A stretch of 12,839 nucleotides of DNA from an uncultured Clostridia bacterium (GCA_934167685.1 CAKPLQ010000037.1:1-12839); one strand, 5' to 3'; positions 1-7,990 are shown, counted from the first letter of the stretch. Notes: generated by a model not told the origin, from the letters alone. Translations and numbers: made by a program.

Positions 1-17
1 AAAAAACGGAGGATACA

Positions 18-1100
18 ATGAGCATCGAATCTGATTTAAGAAAAGATGGTATAAGAGTAGTAGACATACTTGATACAATGTCTGTAAATCGTATTTCTCA
101 TAATATTGCAACAAAGCTATGTAATACGTTTCCAGAACTTTGTTTTAATGAGAGTGATTTATTTGCAAAACTATCAAAATTAGGTATGTATAGGGCAACA
201 ATGCCAGAAGGTATGGCAGAAGCAAACTACTTTTATAAAAATACATCTATATACTTTAACGAAAAAATTGCTGTCGAAGATTTAGAAGAATTTGCAATTC
301 ATGAATGTATTCACTATATTCAAGAAGTTAAAGATAAAAGAAATAATCTTATAAGAATGGGATTATGTAATTTTGATAATTTAAAAATCGTTGGAATGGG
401 ATTAAATGAAGCTGCTGTTCAGTATATCACATCAAAGGTAATTGGAATTGAAAAAGATTACGTTAAATATTTTGGTGTGTCATTTAGAACAATCAGTCCA
501 TCATATTACCCTTTAGAATGTAATTTGATTGAGCAAATGTCTTATATTACAGGTGAAACAGTACTGTTTGACAGCACATTTACAAGTAATGATAAATTCA
601 AAAATACATTTATAAATTTAACTTCTGAAAAAACTTATGATGACATTGAATACTATGTTGACCAAATTTTAGAACTAGAAGAAAAAATTATAAAATTAAA
701 CAATAAATCATCTTCTTATGATGAAAGAAATAAAACCGTTGAAAAATTAGTTGAAAAAACTTTTAATTATAAAAATAAAATTTCAGAATATTTTGTAAAA
801 GCTCAAAATTTAATTATAAAAAATTACTTTGACAAAGCTTTTAGACATATAGATAATTTAGAAGAACTTGACAATTATAGAAGAAAATTAGAACATTATA
901 GAGAGTTAATTGGTACTACTGATAATTATACTTTCTTTGATGATTACTATACAGAAAAAATGTCACAATTAGAGCATAAATCTAACGTACTTGAAAATGG
1001 TGGCATTGAAACAGCTCTTGAATGTAAGAAACCTAATTTATTTGTTTCTTGGTTTAGAGCAATTAAAAACTTCGTAACAGGAGAAAAAATACATAATTAA
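18..1100 (+). CDS. Putative HExxH zinc-metallopeptidase-like protein, unknown family
   Basis: I do not recognise this 360-residue protein by name. It has a clear HExxH zinc-site motif (H95-E96-C-I-H99, inside a predicted helix), followed about 30 residues later by a helix starting with N130-E131 (NEAAVQY). E131 could be the third metal ligand, as in gluzincin-type or ImmA-like peptidases. The second half (about 205-320) is rich in Glu, Lys, Leu and Ile and looks helical or coiled-coil. No signal peptide or membrane segment is visible, so a cytoplasmic location is inferred. The ATG at 18 is supported by GGAGG five bases upstream. It is the only plus-strand gene here and converges on the operon ending at 1301. 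The fold and catalytic role are inferred from the motif alone; it could also be a non-catalytic relative. Certain as a gene, tentative as a peptidase. Confidence 0.75.
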   Translation: MSIESDLRKDGIRVVDILDTMSVNRISHNIATKLCNTFPELCFNESDLFAKLSKLGMYRATMPEGMAEANYFYKNTSIYFNEKIAVEDLEEFAIHECIHYIQEVKDKRNNLIRMGLCNFDNLKIVGMGLNEAAVQYITSKVIGIEKDYVKYFGVSFRTISPSYYPLECNLIEQMSYITGETVLFDSTFTSNDKFKNTFINLTSEKTYDDIEYYVDQILELEEKIIKLNNKSSSYDERNKTVEKLVEKTFNYKNKISEYFVKAQNLIIKNYFDKAFRHIDNLEELDNYRRKLEHYRELIGTTDNYTFFDDYYTEKMSQLEHKSNVLENGGIETALECKKPNLFVSWFRAIKNFVTGEKIHN

Positions 1101-1260
1101 CAAATGATTTTAGTATACAAATGATTTTACTTTACAAATGATAAGTATACAAATGATTTTTGCAAGTTATTATTTACAAAAGATAACTATACAAAAGATT
1201 TATATATACAAATGTTAATTATACAAAAGATATCATACAAAAGATATCATACTAAAGACA
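1094..1260 (+). repeat. Degenerate tandem array of TACAAAWGAT-like units
   Basis: About ten copies of a unit close to TATACAAAWGAT (W = A or T) lie head to tail between the stop codon at 1100 and the hairpin at 1266. The C of the CAAA core falls near 1101, 1118, 1135, 1150, 1177, 1192, 1209, 1224, 1238 and 1252, giving spacings of 17, 17, 15, 27, 15, 17, 15, 14 and 14. The first copy overlaps the stop codon. Units at the left carry CAAATGAT and those at the right CAAAAGAT, and the last reads CTAAAGAC. The array lies in the presumed 3' untranslated region of the first gene. Its function is unknown. Confidence 0.7.
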
Positions 1261-1265
1261 TTTCT

Positions 1266-1293
1266 AAAAGTCGACAATAATCTGTCGACTTTT
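1266..1293 (+). terminator. Strong hairpin terminator, possibly bidirectional
   Basis: A perfect 11-bp stem (AAAAGTCGACA paired with TGTCGACTTTT) encloses a 6-nt loop (ATAATC). On the plus strand it runs into TTTTATTTTAT, a good Rho-independent tail for the gene at 18-1100. On the minus strand it lies just after the stop codon at 1301, and the shorter TTTT run could also serve the operon arriving from the right. Confidence 0.85.
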
Positions 1294-1300
1294 ATTTTAT

Positions 1301-2548
1301 CTATTTTAAATATTCCATTATTGAATATGCAGTATCTCTTCCTGAACGTGCAGCCCAAGCAACTGTGCCTTTTGCTCCTGCAATATCTCCACCTGCAAAA
1401 ACTTTAGAATTTGATGTTCTATTTTTCTCATCAACCTGAATTCTTCCCCATTTGTTTAATTCTAGCCCTAGATTTTTTACAAATTCTTCTGGTTCAGAGC
1501 CTAATGCCATTACTATATAATCTATATCTATTATATAATTGCTACCCTCAATATTTACAGGAACCTTTCTTGCCTCTCCTTCTTTTTGAACTAGTTCTGT
1601 TTTTATTAACTCAACTTGTTCTACTTTTTTATCCCCTAATATTTTTACAATATTATTTTGAAATAAAAATTCTATTCCTTCATCTTTAGCTTCTTTTATC
1701 TCCTTTGTTTCAGCGGGCATTTGTTCTTCTGCCCTTCTATATATTACTTTTACTTCTTGTGCCCCTAGCCTTTTAATTGTTCTTGCACAATCCATTGCAA
1801 CATTTCCTCCACCAATTATAGCAACCTTTTTATTGGCATAATTAGGATGATTTTGATATTCTAACAATTGATTTCCGCCATATACTCCTTTTAGCTCTTC
1901 TCCATCTACTCCCATTTTTGTTGTTACATTTGCTCCAAATGCCAAAAATATAGCATCATATTTTTCTTCTAACTCTTGCAATGTAAAATCTTTTTCTAAT
2001 TCTTGATTATATTTTACTTCTAATCCTAAATCTATTATCTTCTGAACTGTTTGTTTAACAATTTCCTTTGGTAATCTAAATTCAGGAATTCCATGAACTA
2101 ATAAACCACCTAAATAATTATATTTTTCATACATTGTTACAGAATATCCATTTTTTAATAAAAATGCCGATGCCGTAAGCCCTGCTGGGCCTCCCCCTAC
2201 AATTGCAATTTTTTTATCTTTATTTTCTGTATTTTTTTCTGAAATTTTATAATTTTCTTTTATTGCAATATCTCCTATAAATGCCTCCATCTCTCCAATG
2301 CTTACCGGAACAGATTTTATGCCTCTTACACATGAGCCCTCACATTGTTTAGTATGTGGACATATTCTTCCACATACAGCTTCTAATACTGTTGTTTCTG
2401 ATAATATTTCATATGCTTTTTTATAATCTTCTTCTTTTATTGCCTTTATAAAACCTGGTATATTATTTTCTAAAGGACAACCTTTGTTTGAACATGGTTT
2501 TACTGGGCAATTTAAGCAGTAATTTGCTTTTTCTTGTATCTCTTTCAT
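1301..2548 (-). CDS. GltD-like NAD(P)-dependent FAD/Fe-S oxidoreductase
   Basis: This 415-residue flavoprotein belongs to the glutamate synthase small-subunit / dihydropyrimidine dehydrogenase N-terminal family, which passes electrons between NAD(P)H, FAD and Fe-S clusters. Two four-cysteine groups (C11, C14, C19, C24 and C59, C63, C69, C73) form the N-terminal Fer4_20-type domain. The FAD Rossmann motif GGGPAG is at 118-123, the NAD(P)H motif GGGNVA at about 246-251, and the C-terminal FAD-closing GGDIAGAKG at about 386-394. The start is taken at 2548 because AAGGTG lies 7 nt upstream. A longer in-frame TTG start at 2593 has no such site and would overlap the previous gene. No glutamate synthase large subunit lies next to it, so the electron partner is unknown and glutamate synthesis should not be assumed. 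It is the last gene of the acpS operon. Confidence 0.9.
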   Translation of the reverse strand: MKEIQEKANYCLNCPVKPCSNKGCPLENNIPGFIKAIKEEDYKKAYEILSETTVLEAVCGRICPHTKQCEGSCVRGIKSVPVSIGEMEAFIGDIAIKENYKISEKNTENKDKKIAIVGGGPAGLTASAFLLKNGYSVTMYEKYNYLGGLLVHGIPEFRLPKEIVKQTVQKIIDLGLEVKYNQELEKDFTLQELEEKYDAIFLAFGANVTTKMGVDGEELKGVYGGNQLLEYQNHPNYANKKVAIIGGGNVAMDCARTIKRLGAQEVKVIYRRAEEQMPAETKEIKEAKDEGIEFLFQNNIVKILGDKKVEQVELIKTELVQKEGEARKVPVNIEGSNYIIDIDYIVMALGSEPEEFVKNLGLELNKWGRIQVDEKNRTSNSKVFAGGDIAGAKGTVAWAARSGRDTAYSIMEYLK

Positions 2549-2589
2549 TTTCTTCACCTTTATTATTTTACATTTTTTAATACTTATAG

Positions 2590-3159
2590 TCAATCCATTT
2601 GACCGGCTGTAACACTATATTTGTTCATAACATCTTGCAAATCCTTAATAAAATCAATCTTTTTAGATTCATCTCTTAAAAGTGCAGCAGGATGCCAAGT
2701 AGGCATATAGAGAATTCCTTTCTTTTCAACCCACTTTCCTCTACTAGCTGTGATACCATACTCTTTTCCTAAAATATTTTTCAATGCCACACTACCTAAT
2801 AGCACAATAATTTTAGGTTTAACCAAAATAACTTGATTTCTTAAATAATTTAAACAAGCCATGGCTTCATCATCTTGAGGATTTCTATTTGATGGTGGAC
2901 GACATTTTACAATATTAGCAATATATACTTCATCTCTATTTAATCCTATTGCCTCAAAAGCCATATTCATTAATTTTCCTGCCTTGCCTACAAATGGAAT
3001 TCCTTGCATATCCTCGTCTGCTCCAGGTCCCTCTCCAATAAACATTAAATCTGCTTGTTTATTACCTGTTCCAAACACCACATTATTTCTATTTTGACAT
3101 AATTTACATTTTCTACACTGTTTAGCTTCTTCTTCTAATTGCTCCCAATTATCATACAT
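2590..3159 (-). CDS. Family 4 uracil-DNA glycosylase (4Fe-4S)
   Basis: This 189-residue enzyme removes uracil from DNA in base excision repair. Family 4 hallmarks are visible: the catalytic and uracil-binding segment GEGPGADED at 42-50, the following GIPFVGKAGKL, and the C-terminal HPAALLRD at 156-163. Four cysteines (C15, C18, C86, C102) are spaced as the ligands of the family's 4Fe-4S cluster. The length is normal for the family. It starts 13 bases after the tatD-like gene ends, so the two are surely co-transcribed. The GltD-like gene starts about 40 bases downstream. The family assignment is firm; uracil specificity comes from family knowledge. Confidence 0.94.
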   Translation of the reverse strand: MYDNWEQLEEEAKQCRKCKLCQNRNNVVFGTGNKQADLMFIGEGPGADEDMQGIPFVGKAGKLMNMAFEAIGLNRDEVYIANIVKCRPPSNRNPQDDEAMACLNYLRNQVILVKPKIIVLLGSVALKNILGKEYGITASRGKWVEKKGILYMPTWHPAALLRDESKKIDFIKDLQDVMNKYSVTAGQMD

Positions 3160-3172
3160 TTAATTTCACATC

Positions 3173-3955
3173 CTAAATATTAAAAATCCTTATAGCATTT
3201 TCATAAGTCTTTTGTGCAACTTCTTCTATTGTAAGTTCTTTAACATCAGCTATCTTTTGTGCAACATATTTAACATTCCTACAGTCATTACGCCTTCCTC
3301 TGTTAGGTTCTGGTGATAAATATGGACTATCTGTTTCTATTAAAATTCTATCAATTGGTACCATTTTAATAACCTCTGGTGCATTTTTTGAACTTTTATA
3401 AGTTATTGGTCCTGCAAATGAAATATAATATCCTAATTCCAAAGCTTGTCTCACTAATTCTTGATTTAATTGACAACAATGAAATATTCCGACCTTATTA
3501 ACTTTATGATTTTTTATAATATCAATAGTATCCACAGACGCATCTCTTGAATGGATTACAATTGGCAATTCTAATTCATTTGCCAACTCTATCTGTTTAA
3601 TAAAAGCTTGTTTTTGTAATTCTTTATTTTCCTTATTCCAATAATAGTCAAGTCCTATTTCTCCAATAGCAACTAATTTTTTCGAATTATTATCTTTTGC
3701 AATTTTCGAAATCTCCTCTATATCTTTCCACAATTGTTGCTCAGATTGTGGAATGTCATTAGGAGAAATTCCACAAATTGAATAAATAAAATCATATTTT
3801 TCTGATATATTTAATGAATTTAAAGATGATTGTATATCATAACCAGCACATATAAATTTAGTTACACCTGCCTCATATGTTTCTTTTATAATTCTTTCCC
3901 TATCTTCATTAAATCTTTTATCATTATAATGTGAATGAGAATCAAAAAATTCCAT
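3173..3955 (-). CDS. tatD: TatD-family metal-dependent deoxyribonuclease
   Basis: This 260-residue TIM-barrel hydrolase is of the TatD/YcfH type, a 3'-5' exonuclease or AP-endonuclease family implicated in DNA repair and DNA turnover. The metal-binding set is complete: H7 and H9 (DSHSH), E99 (GEIGLDYYW), H135 (VIHSRDA), H159 (FHC) and D209 (ETDSPYLSPEPNRG). The length matches the family. It lies between acpS (10 bases upstream) and the uracil-DNA glycosylase (13 bases downstream), so two DNA-repair enzymes sit side by side. Several paralogues usually occur per genome, so which TatD-type protein this is cannot be decided here. Confidence 0.94.
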   Translation of the reverse strand: MEFFDSHSHYNDKRFNEDRERIIKETYEAGVTKFICAGYDIQSSLNSLNISEKYDFIYSICGISPNDIPQSEQQLWKDIEEISKIAKDNNSKKLVAIGEIGLDYYWNKENKELQKQAFIKQIELANELELPIVIHSRDASVDTIDIIKNHKVNKVGIFHCCQLNQELVRQALELGYYISFAGPITYKSSKNAPEVIKMVPIDRILIETDSPYLSPEPNRGRRNDCRNVKYVAQKIADVKELTIEEVAQKTYENAIRIFNI

Positions 3956-3965
3956 TATTTCTATC

Positions 3966-4340
3966 CTACCTTTCTATTAATACTACTGTTGCCACAGCAT
4001 ATTCTTTACAATGAGATATACTTATATCAATATCTTCTATCCCTAGCATAAATTTTTCTTTTAATTTAACATAAGGTCTTCCCTTATCATCATTTTGAAT
4101 TTCAATATCTTTCCACTCTATTTCATATTTATTATCTAATGTGTTAGATAAAGCTTTAAAGACTGCTTCTTTTGCGGCAAATCTTCCTGCATAATGTTGG
4201 TATTTTTGAGCTTTTTTATTTTCACAATATTGAACTTCAGCTAAAGTATATACCCTATCACGCAGTTTCCCATCTGTTTCTTCTATCGCATTTTTTACTC
4301 TTTCTATTTCTATAATATCTGTTCCTGTTCTTATTTTCAT
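3966..4340 (-). CDS. acpS: Holo-[acyl-carrier-protein] synthase
   Basis: This 124-residue enzyme transfers the 4'-phosphopantetheine arm of CoA to a serine of acyl carrier protein, activating it for fatty acid synthesis. The family motifs are present: GTDIIEIERV near the N-terminus (metal ligand D8), AAKEAVFKAL at about 55-64 (metal ligand E58) and SISHCKEYA near 107-115. The length is typical. It is the first gene of the operon acpS-tatD-udg-gltD-like. The nearest good Shine-Dalgarno (AAAGGAG) is about 17 nt from the ATG, which is unusually far, but no in-frame upstream start fits better and the N-terminus aligns with the family. Confidence 0.95.
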   Translation of the reverse strand: MKIRTGTDIIEIERVKNAIEETDGKLRDRVYTLAEVQYCENKKAQKYQHYAGRFAAKEAVFKALSNTLDNKYEIEWKDIEIQNDDKGRPYVKLKEKFMLGIEDIDISISHCKEYAVATVVLIER

Positions 4341-4373
4341 ATTGATTTTTTCAACTACTCCTTTCTACAAATA

Positions 4374-4403
4374 AAGTTGATATATAGCATAATATATCAA
4401 CTT
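4374..4403 (-). terminator. Hairpin between the tail-anchored protein gene and acpS
   Basis: A perfect 12-bp inverted repeat (AAGTTGATATAT / ATATATCAACTT) has a 6-nt loop. It starts seven bases after the stop codon of the 4410-5639 gene and is preceded by A-rich sequence. On the minus strand the tail is only TTTATTTG, so termination may be partial and acpS could receive read-through. Confidence 0.6.
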
Positions 4404-4409
4404 CTTTTG

Positions 4410-5639
4410 TTATTTACCCAAAAATAATATATTTATTAAGTTTATTACTAATGTTACAAGTAATATTGCTATAATAGCCACATTATTTTTAGCTGTTTTT
4501 TCTATATTCATTTCTTTATATAAAACATCATATTTATTTTTAGTATCAAAATAAATTGAATTTAATTCTAATACGGATTTTAAGTTTTGATAAAATAATG
4601 AACCTGTATCATCAAGAGTAACTTCATTAATCCATAAATTCTGAGTAAAGTTTATAAACTCTTTACGTGCTTTTTTAACATTAGTTCCTTGTCTAAAATC
4701 CAAATTTATTTTTCTTAAATATATTTTTGTATATATTGCTAAAATATACATATATAAATATTGTTGCTCAAACTCATGTGGGAATACTGTATAATTATTC
4801 ATGTCACAACTTGAACCAAACAAGGTTACACCTTGTTTAGTTACTCCTAGTTTTGCATATTTCCATTTTGAAATTACACGCATGTCTTCTTTTGAATAAT
4901 TAACATTATTATCACCTGGTAAAATATTTAAAAATTTTATATAGCTACTACGAATATTATCAAATTCCTTATTATTATTCCAATTTTCTTGGTCTATGCA
5001 CACATATGAAAATGTCAAAAATTTTTCTGTATTTATATCCAGTTTCATTGCTTCAGTCATAGGACCTGTTAGCCCATCTATAAATTCTTTAAAATATTTT
5101 ACATCTTCAAAACAATCTGTTTGTACCCTTATATTGTCATAATTATTCATGTTTGCAAATTCTTGATTAATATCTTTAAATTTATAATTAAAATTCAGTA
5201 CATCCGTAAAACTTTCGCTTTCTTCTATATTAGTTTTTATACATAAAAAACATATTCCTGTATTAAAACATATTATTTCAATTTTAGGTATTTTAAAGAA
5301 TATTCCACTTCCTTCTGCAGTTTTTCCTTGTATATCTTTTTTCATATCATACTCAAAAATTGTGCAAGGACTTTGTGCCAATATGGCAGCTTTTGTTTCT
5401 AATGGTAATTCATCCATCTGAGCAATTCTAGTTTTACTAAAATTAAAACTATTAAACATATAGTTTCTAGCTCTATGAGAAAAAAATGAATATAAACTCA
5501 AATCTTTTTCTTTTTGAAATATTCTTAATTTACAATTCTTATCTTTTAATAACTTTATTAAATATCTAGAAAACTTATTTTCCTTTATAACATAAGGATA
5601 TATAAAGTATGTATATTGATATTTTGTCTTTAGCTCCAT
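4410..5639 (-). CDS. Conserved tail-anchored membrane protein, unknown function
   Basis: No domain name can be given for this 409-residue protein. It looks like a family found widely in Clostridia, but that is from memory and untested. Visible features are a long soluble N-terminal part with a hydrophobic, cysteine-containing strand pair (around 136-150, ICFNTGICFLCIK) and one clear transmembrane helix at about 387-407. Only GK follows it, which gives a tail-anchored topology with the bulk in the cytoplasm. There is no signal peptide. The ATG at 5639 has an AGGAGAGGA stretch upstream at a slightly long spacing. It lies 45 bases after the WG-repeat gene and is probably co-transcribed with it, which suggests but does not show a shared envelope role. 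Confidence 0.8.
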   Translation of the reverse strand: MELKTKYQYTYFIYPYVIKENKFSRYLIKLLKDKNCKLRIFQKEKDLSLYSFFSHRARNYMFNSFNFSKTRIAQMDELPLETKAAILAQSPCTIFEYDMKKDIQGKTAEGSGIFFKIPKIEIICFNTGICFLCIKTNIEESESFTDVLNFNYKFKDINQEFANMNNYDNIRVQTDCFEDVKYFKEFIDGLTGPMTEAMKLDINTEKFLTFSYVCIDQENWNNNKEFDNIRSSYIKFLNILPGDNNVNYSKEDMRVISKWKYAKLGVTKQGVTLFGSSCDMNNYTVFPHEFEQQYLYMYILAIYTKIYLRKINLDFRQGTNVKKARKEFINFTQNLWINEVTLDDTGSLFYQNLKSVLELNSIYFDTKNKYDVLYKEMNIEKTAKNNVAIIAILLVTLVINLINILFLGK

Positions 5640-5684
5640 ATTTTATTACATTCCTCTCCTACTCAAAAATTATTAATATTTAAG

Positions 5685-7193
5685 TTATTTTTCACAATAG
5701 TAATTCATATTTAAATCTTCTCCTAAGTGCCATTTTCCAATAAAGTCTATTTTCAAGTTATTTTCTAATTTATATTTAGGTTCTATTACTTCTTTTCCAT
5801 TTTTATCAAGAGAACCCCATACTCCATCTTTCTTTACAGCAACAAAACCATATTTATTTTGCTCTGTTGCATCATCATATATATATTCTGTAATAGGATT
5901 TCCTTTTTTATCTACATACCCATATTTGCCATCTTTTTTATCTAAAAATATAGTATTATCTTTTAATACTTTTGTATTCGCAGTTTCTACGCCTTTAAAG
6001 TCATAGTATTTATAATTGTCATTTACTCTCATTCTAATGTATTCATCTTCATTGTTTACTTCTGATAATATTCCAGTTGCCTTTACATCATATATATCAT
6101 TTATTATAGAAGTATTATACTCAGAATCTTCAGCAAAGAATAAATCTGCTTTTTCATTGTATGTAATTCCTGCATATTCAAATGCTAATTGTTCATTCCC
6201 TACATTATCAATTATTCCATATTTATCATTTTGTTTTGCTATATATATTCCATCTTTTACTTCTTTTAAGTCTTGATATTTGGCGTCTAATGTAATTTCA
6301 GCTGAAGTGCTAATTTCACCATACAAATTATTTTTTATAAATATCACACCATTTGTTGTTGCAGATTTTATATCATCAAATCCAGAATCTAATATTACAT
6401 TACCATTTGAATCTATTACTTCCTTTTTTTCGCCTTCTTTAATTAAATAATAATCTTTTAAGTATACAGGCATTATTTCATCATATTTGTTTTCTAATAT
6501 TTGTTTTTTAGTAGCACTAACTACCCCATATTTTCCTGCATCATCAATTGTAATGTATCCATCTTTATATGTTTCGCCTAATGCTCTAATGTCTTTGTAA
6601 TTTACTTCAATCAGTATACTTCCATTATCATTCACTAACCCTACTTTACCATCTTTTTTTATGATTATACTATTTTCCATTCCATCTAGTACGGTTATTT
6701 CATCATATTCTATTGGTAATAATTCTTTTCCATTTAAATCTATAAGTCCATATTTTCCATTTTTACTTACTTTAAGTATATTTTTTTCATACCATAAATT
6801 ATTATTTTTGTCTATATTGTCTATTGCTTCAACTTGCTCGTATGCTGTAAAAATTTCTTCATTTTTACTATTTATAGCTTTAGTTTTATATGTTCCTGTT
6901 TGTTCGTCTATATCATATGTGCAAACAAAAACATCTTTTTCTTCGTTTGGAATTATTATCATTTCTTGATATGATGGAATTATTACTTCATCTCCATTTT
7001 GATTTATTACACCCCATTTATTTTGTGCGTATAATGCAAAATATTGATAATTTTTTGTTACTTTTTCACGTTGCTTAAATACATTTCTTATTATAAATAT
7101 AAACATAATTACTACTGCTATTGCTATTATTACAGCAAATACTTTAGTATAATTTAACTTTCCTTCTGTTTGATATCTTTTTCCTCTTGCCAT
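5685..7193 (-). CDS. Membrane-anchored WG-repeat (KWG Leptospira-like) protein
   Basis: This 502-residue protein has a basic N-terminus (ARGKRYQ...), one membrane helix at about 18-36 and a large domain inferred to be outside the cell. That domain is built of about nine WG-type repeats, each reading roughly (K)xGKYGxIDxxGxExxxxxYDxI. Clear units include NKWGVINQNGDEVI, GKYGLIDLNGKELL, DKYGIIDNVGNEQL, GKYGYVDKKGNPIT and VWGSLDKNGKEVI; a few central units are worn. WG repeats are thought to form a beta-rich scaffold, and their ligand is generally unknown. The start is set at 7193: AAAGGA lies 9 nt upstream of it, whereas the in-frame ATG at 7202 directly abuts that AAAGGA and could not use it. 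A promoter lies at 7276-7304. It is followed by the tail-anchored protein gene. Confidence 0.88.
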   Translation of the reverse strand: MARGKRYQTEGKLNYTKVFAVIIAIAVVIMFIFIIRNVFKQREKVTKNYQYFALYAQNKWGVINQNGDEVIIPSYQEMIIIPNEEKDVFVCTYDIDEQTGTYKTKAINSKNEEIFTAYEQVEAIDNIDKNNNLWYEKNILKVSKNGKYGLIDLNGKELLPIEYDEITVLDGMENSIIIKKDGKVGLVNDNGSILIEVNYKDIRALGETYKDGYITIDDAGKYGVVSATKKQILENKYDEIMPVYLKDYYLIKEGEKKEVIDSNGNVILDSGFDDIKSATTNGVIFIKNNLYGEISTSAEITLDAKYQDLKEVKDGIYIAKQNDKYGIIDNVGNEQLAFEYAGITYNEKADLFFAEDSEYNTSIINDIYDVKATGILSEVNNEDEYIRMRVNDNYKYYDFKGVETANTKVLKDNTIFLDKKDGKYGYVDKKGNPITEYIYDDATEQNKYGFVAVKKDGVWGSLDKNGKEVIEPKYKLENNLKIDFIGKWHLGEDLNMNYYCEK

Positions 7194-7275
7194 ATTTTCC
7201 ATTCCTTTAAAATATATTTAGGTTTTTATAGTTATACCTATAAACATCTTTTAATTATATTTTTCTACATGTATA

Positions 7276-7304
7276 ATATACCACAAAATATTTTAAGTTA
7301 CAAG
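7276..7304 (-). promoter_or_regulatory. Sigma-A-type promoter for the WG-repeat gene
   Basis: On the minus strand, a -35 box TTGTAA (7299-7304) and a -10 box TATATT (7276-7281) are separated by exactly 17 bases. They lie about 80 bases upstream of the WG-repeat start codon and just past the terminator of the preceding unit. Matches to the consensus are 4/6 and 5/6. Confidence 0.6.
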
Positions 7305-7319
7305 TGCATTAGCCAAAAA

Positions 7320-7347
7320 AATAAGAGTGTTTATTTACACTCTTATT
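7320..7347 (-). terminator. Rho-independent terminator of the two-small-gene unit
   Basis: A perfect 11-bp stem (AATAAGAGTGT / ACACTCTTATT) with loop AAATAA overlaps the stop codon of the gene at 7346-7744. On the minus strand it is followed by a run of seven T. This is a textbook terminator and separates this unit from the WG-repeat unit. Confidence 0.92.
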
Positions 7348-7744
7348 ACATATTATTTCCTTCTACTTTTTGTCTATTATTTTTCTTATAATTAGCAAGT
7401 ATTTGCTCCTTTGCAGCTATTGTTTTCTTTAAATCTGCAATTTGAATATCATATAGTCTACACAAATCGTTTATCTGCTTTTGTGTTAATTCATTATCCG
7501 AAATCTCTCCTTGTTGATATCTTCTTTGAAGTTCAAAAACATTATCATCATCTGTTTCAATATTTTTTAATGAATTTCTAAATACACCGCTTTTTTCCAT
7601 TTCCATTTCCAAGTTGTCATCAACTACGTTATTTACCTCTACCTTATCTTTTTTAAATAAATTTTTAAAAAAACTTTTAATTTTTCCAAATATATTATCT
7701 TCGTTTCTTTCAATTAAATCTTTTTCTTGAGTATTATCTTTCAT
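7346..7744 (-). CDS. Small charged protein of unknown function
   Basis: I do not recognise this 132-residue protein. It is highly charged. Residues about 18-34 (IFGKIKSFFKNLFKKDK) could form an amphipathic, lysine-rich helix able to lie on a membrane or bind nucleic acid. Residues about 68-125 look helical, with alternating charged and hydrophobic positions (ELQRRYQQGEIS, LKKTIAAKEQILANYKK), and include one cysteine (DLCRLYD). No signal peptide or full membrane span is seen. AGGAGA lies 8 nt upstream of the ATG. It follows the 52-residue gene by 26 bases, shares its promoter and ends in a strong terminator, so the two form a small unit downstream of spoIIE. Confidence 0.75.
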   Translation of the reverse strand: MKDNTQEKDLIERNEDNIFGKIKSFFKNLFKKDKVEVNNVVDDNLEMEMEKSGVFRNSLKNIETDDDNVFELQRRYQQGEISDNELTQKQINDLCRLYDIQIADLKKTIAAKEQILANYKKNNRQKVEGNNM

Positions 7745-7770
7745 AATTTTCTCTCCTATTTTACTTTTGT

Positions 7771-7929
7771 TTAAATTTTCTCAGTTTCTTCCTCTGTAAA
7801 TTTTTTGTTTAATTCTGGTGTAATTTTTTTATCATTATTTTCTTTCAATTGTTCTAGCTCTGCTTTTTTTCTATGTAAATCTTCAATTGTGAAGTTTCTT
7901 CTTGTAACTTCTAATGTATTCTCTTCCAT
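7771..7929 (-). CDS. 52-residue small protein, unknown function
   Basis: This is a short open frame that simple length cut-offs would miss. Support comes from a perfect AAGGAGG six bases before the ATG, a near-consensus promoter at 7962-7990, and tight linkage to the 132-residue gene downstream. The product begins MEENTLEVTRRNFTIEDL and is rich in Glu and Lys, probably helical (EDLHRKKAELEQLKENND). It has no cysteine, no tryptophan and no membrane segment. The function is unknown; it may pair with the downstream protein. Confidence 0.75.
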   Translation of the reverse strand: MEENTLEVTRRNFTIEDLHRKKAELEQLKENNDKKITPELNKKFTEEETEKI

Positions 7930-7961
7930 TTTACTCCTCCTTATTTCATCTGTATAAAAAA

Positions 7962-7990
7962 ATTATATAATATTGTTTAAATAATTTCAA
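7962..7990 (-). promoter_or_regulatory. Near-consensus sigma-A promoter
   Basis: On the minus strand a -35 box TTGAAA (7985-7990) and a perfect -10 box TATAAT (7962-7967) are separated by 17 bases, with AT-rich flanks. The promoter drives the 52- and 132-residue genes and lies between the spoIIE stop codon and these genes, so they need not depend on sporulation-specific transcription of spoIIE. Confidence 0.75.

Noticed and set aside
1094..1260. CRISPR array
   Set aside because: Units are about 10-12 bases with 3-7 base gaps of low complexity. There are no unique 30-base spacers and no cas genes.
2549..2593. Longer N-terminus of the GltD-like protein from TTG at 2593
   Set aside because: It adds 15 non-conserved residues, overlaps the uracil-DNA glycosylase stop, and lacks the AAGGTG site found before ATG 2548.
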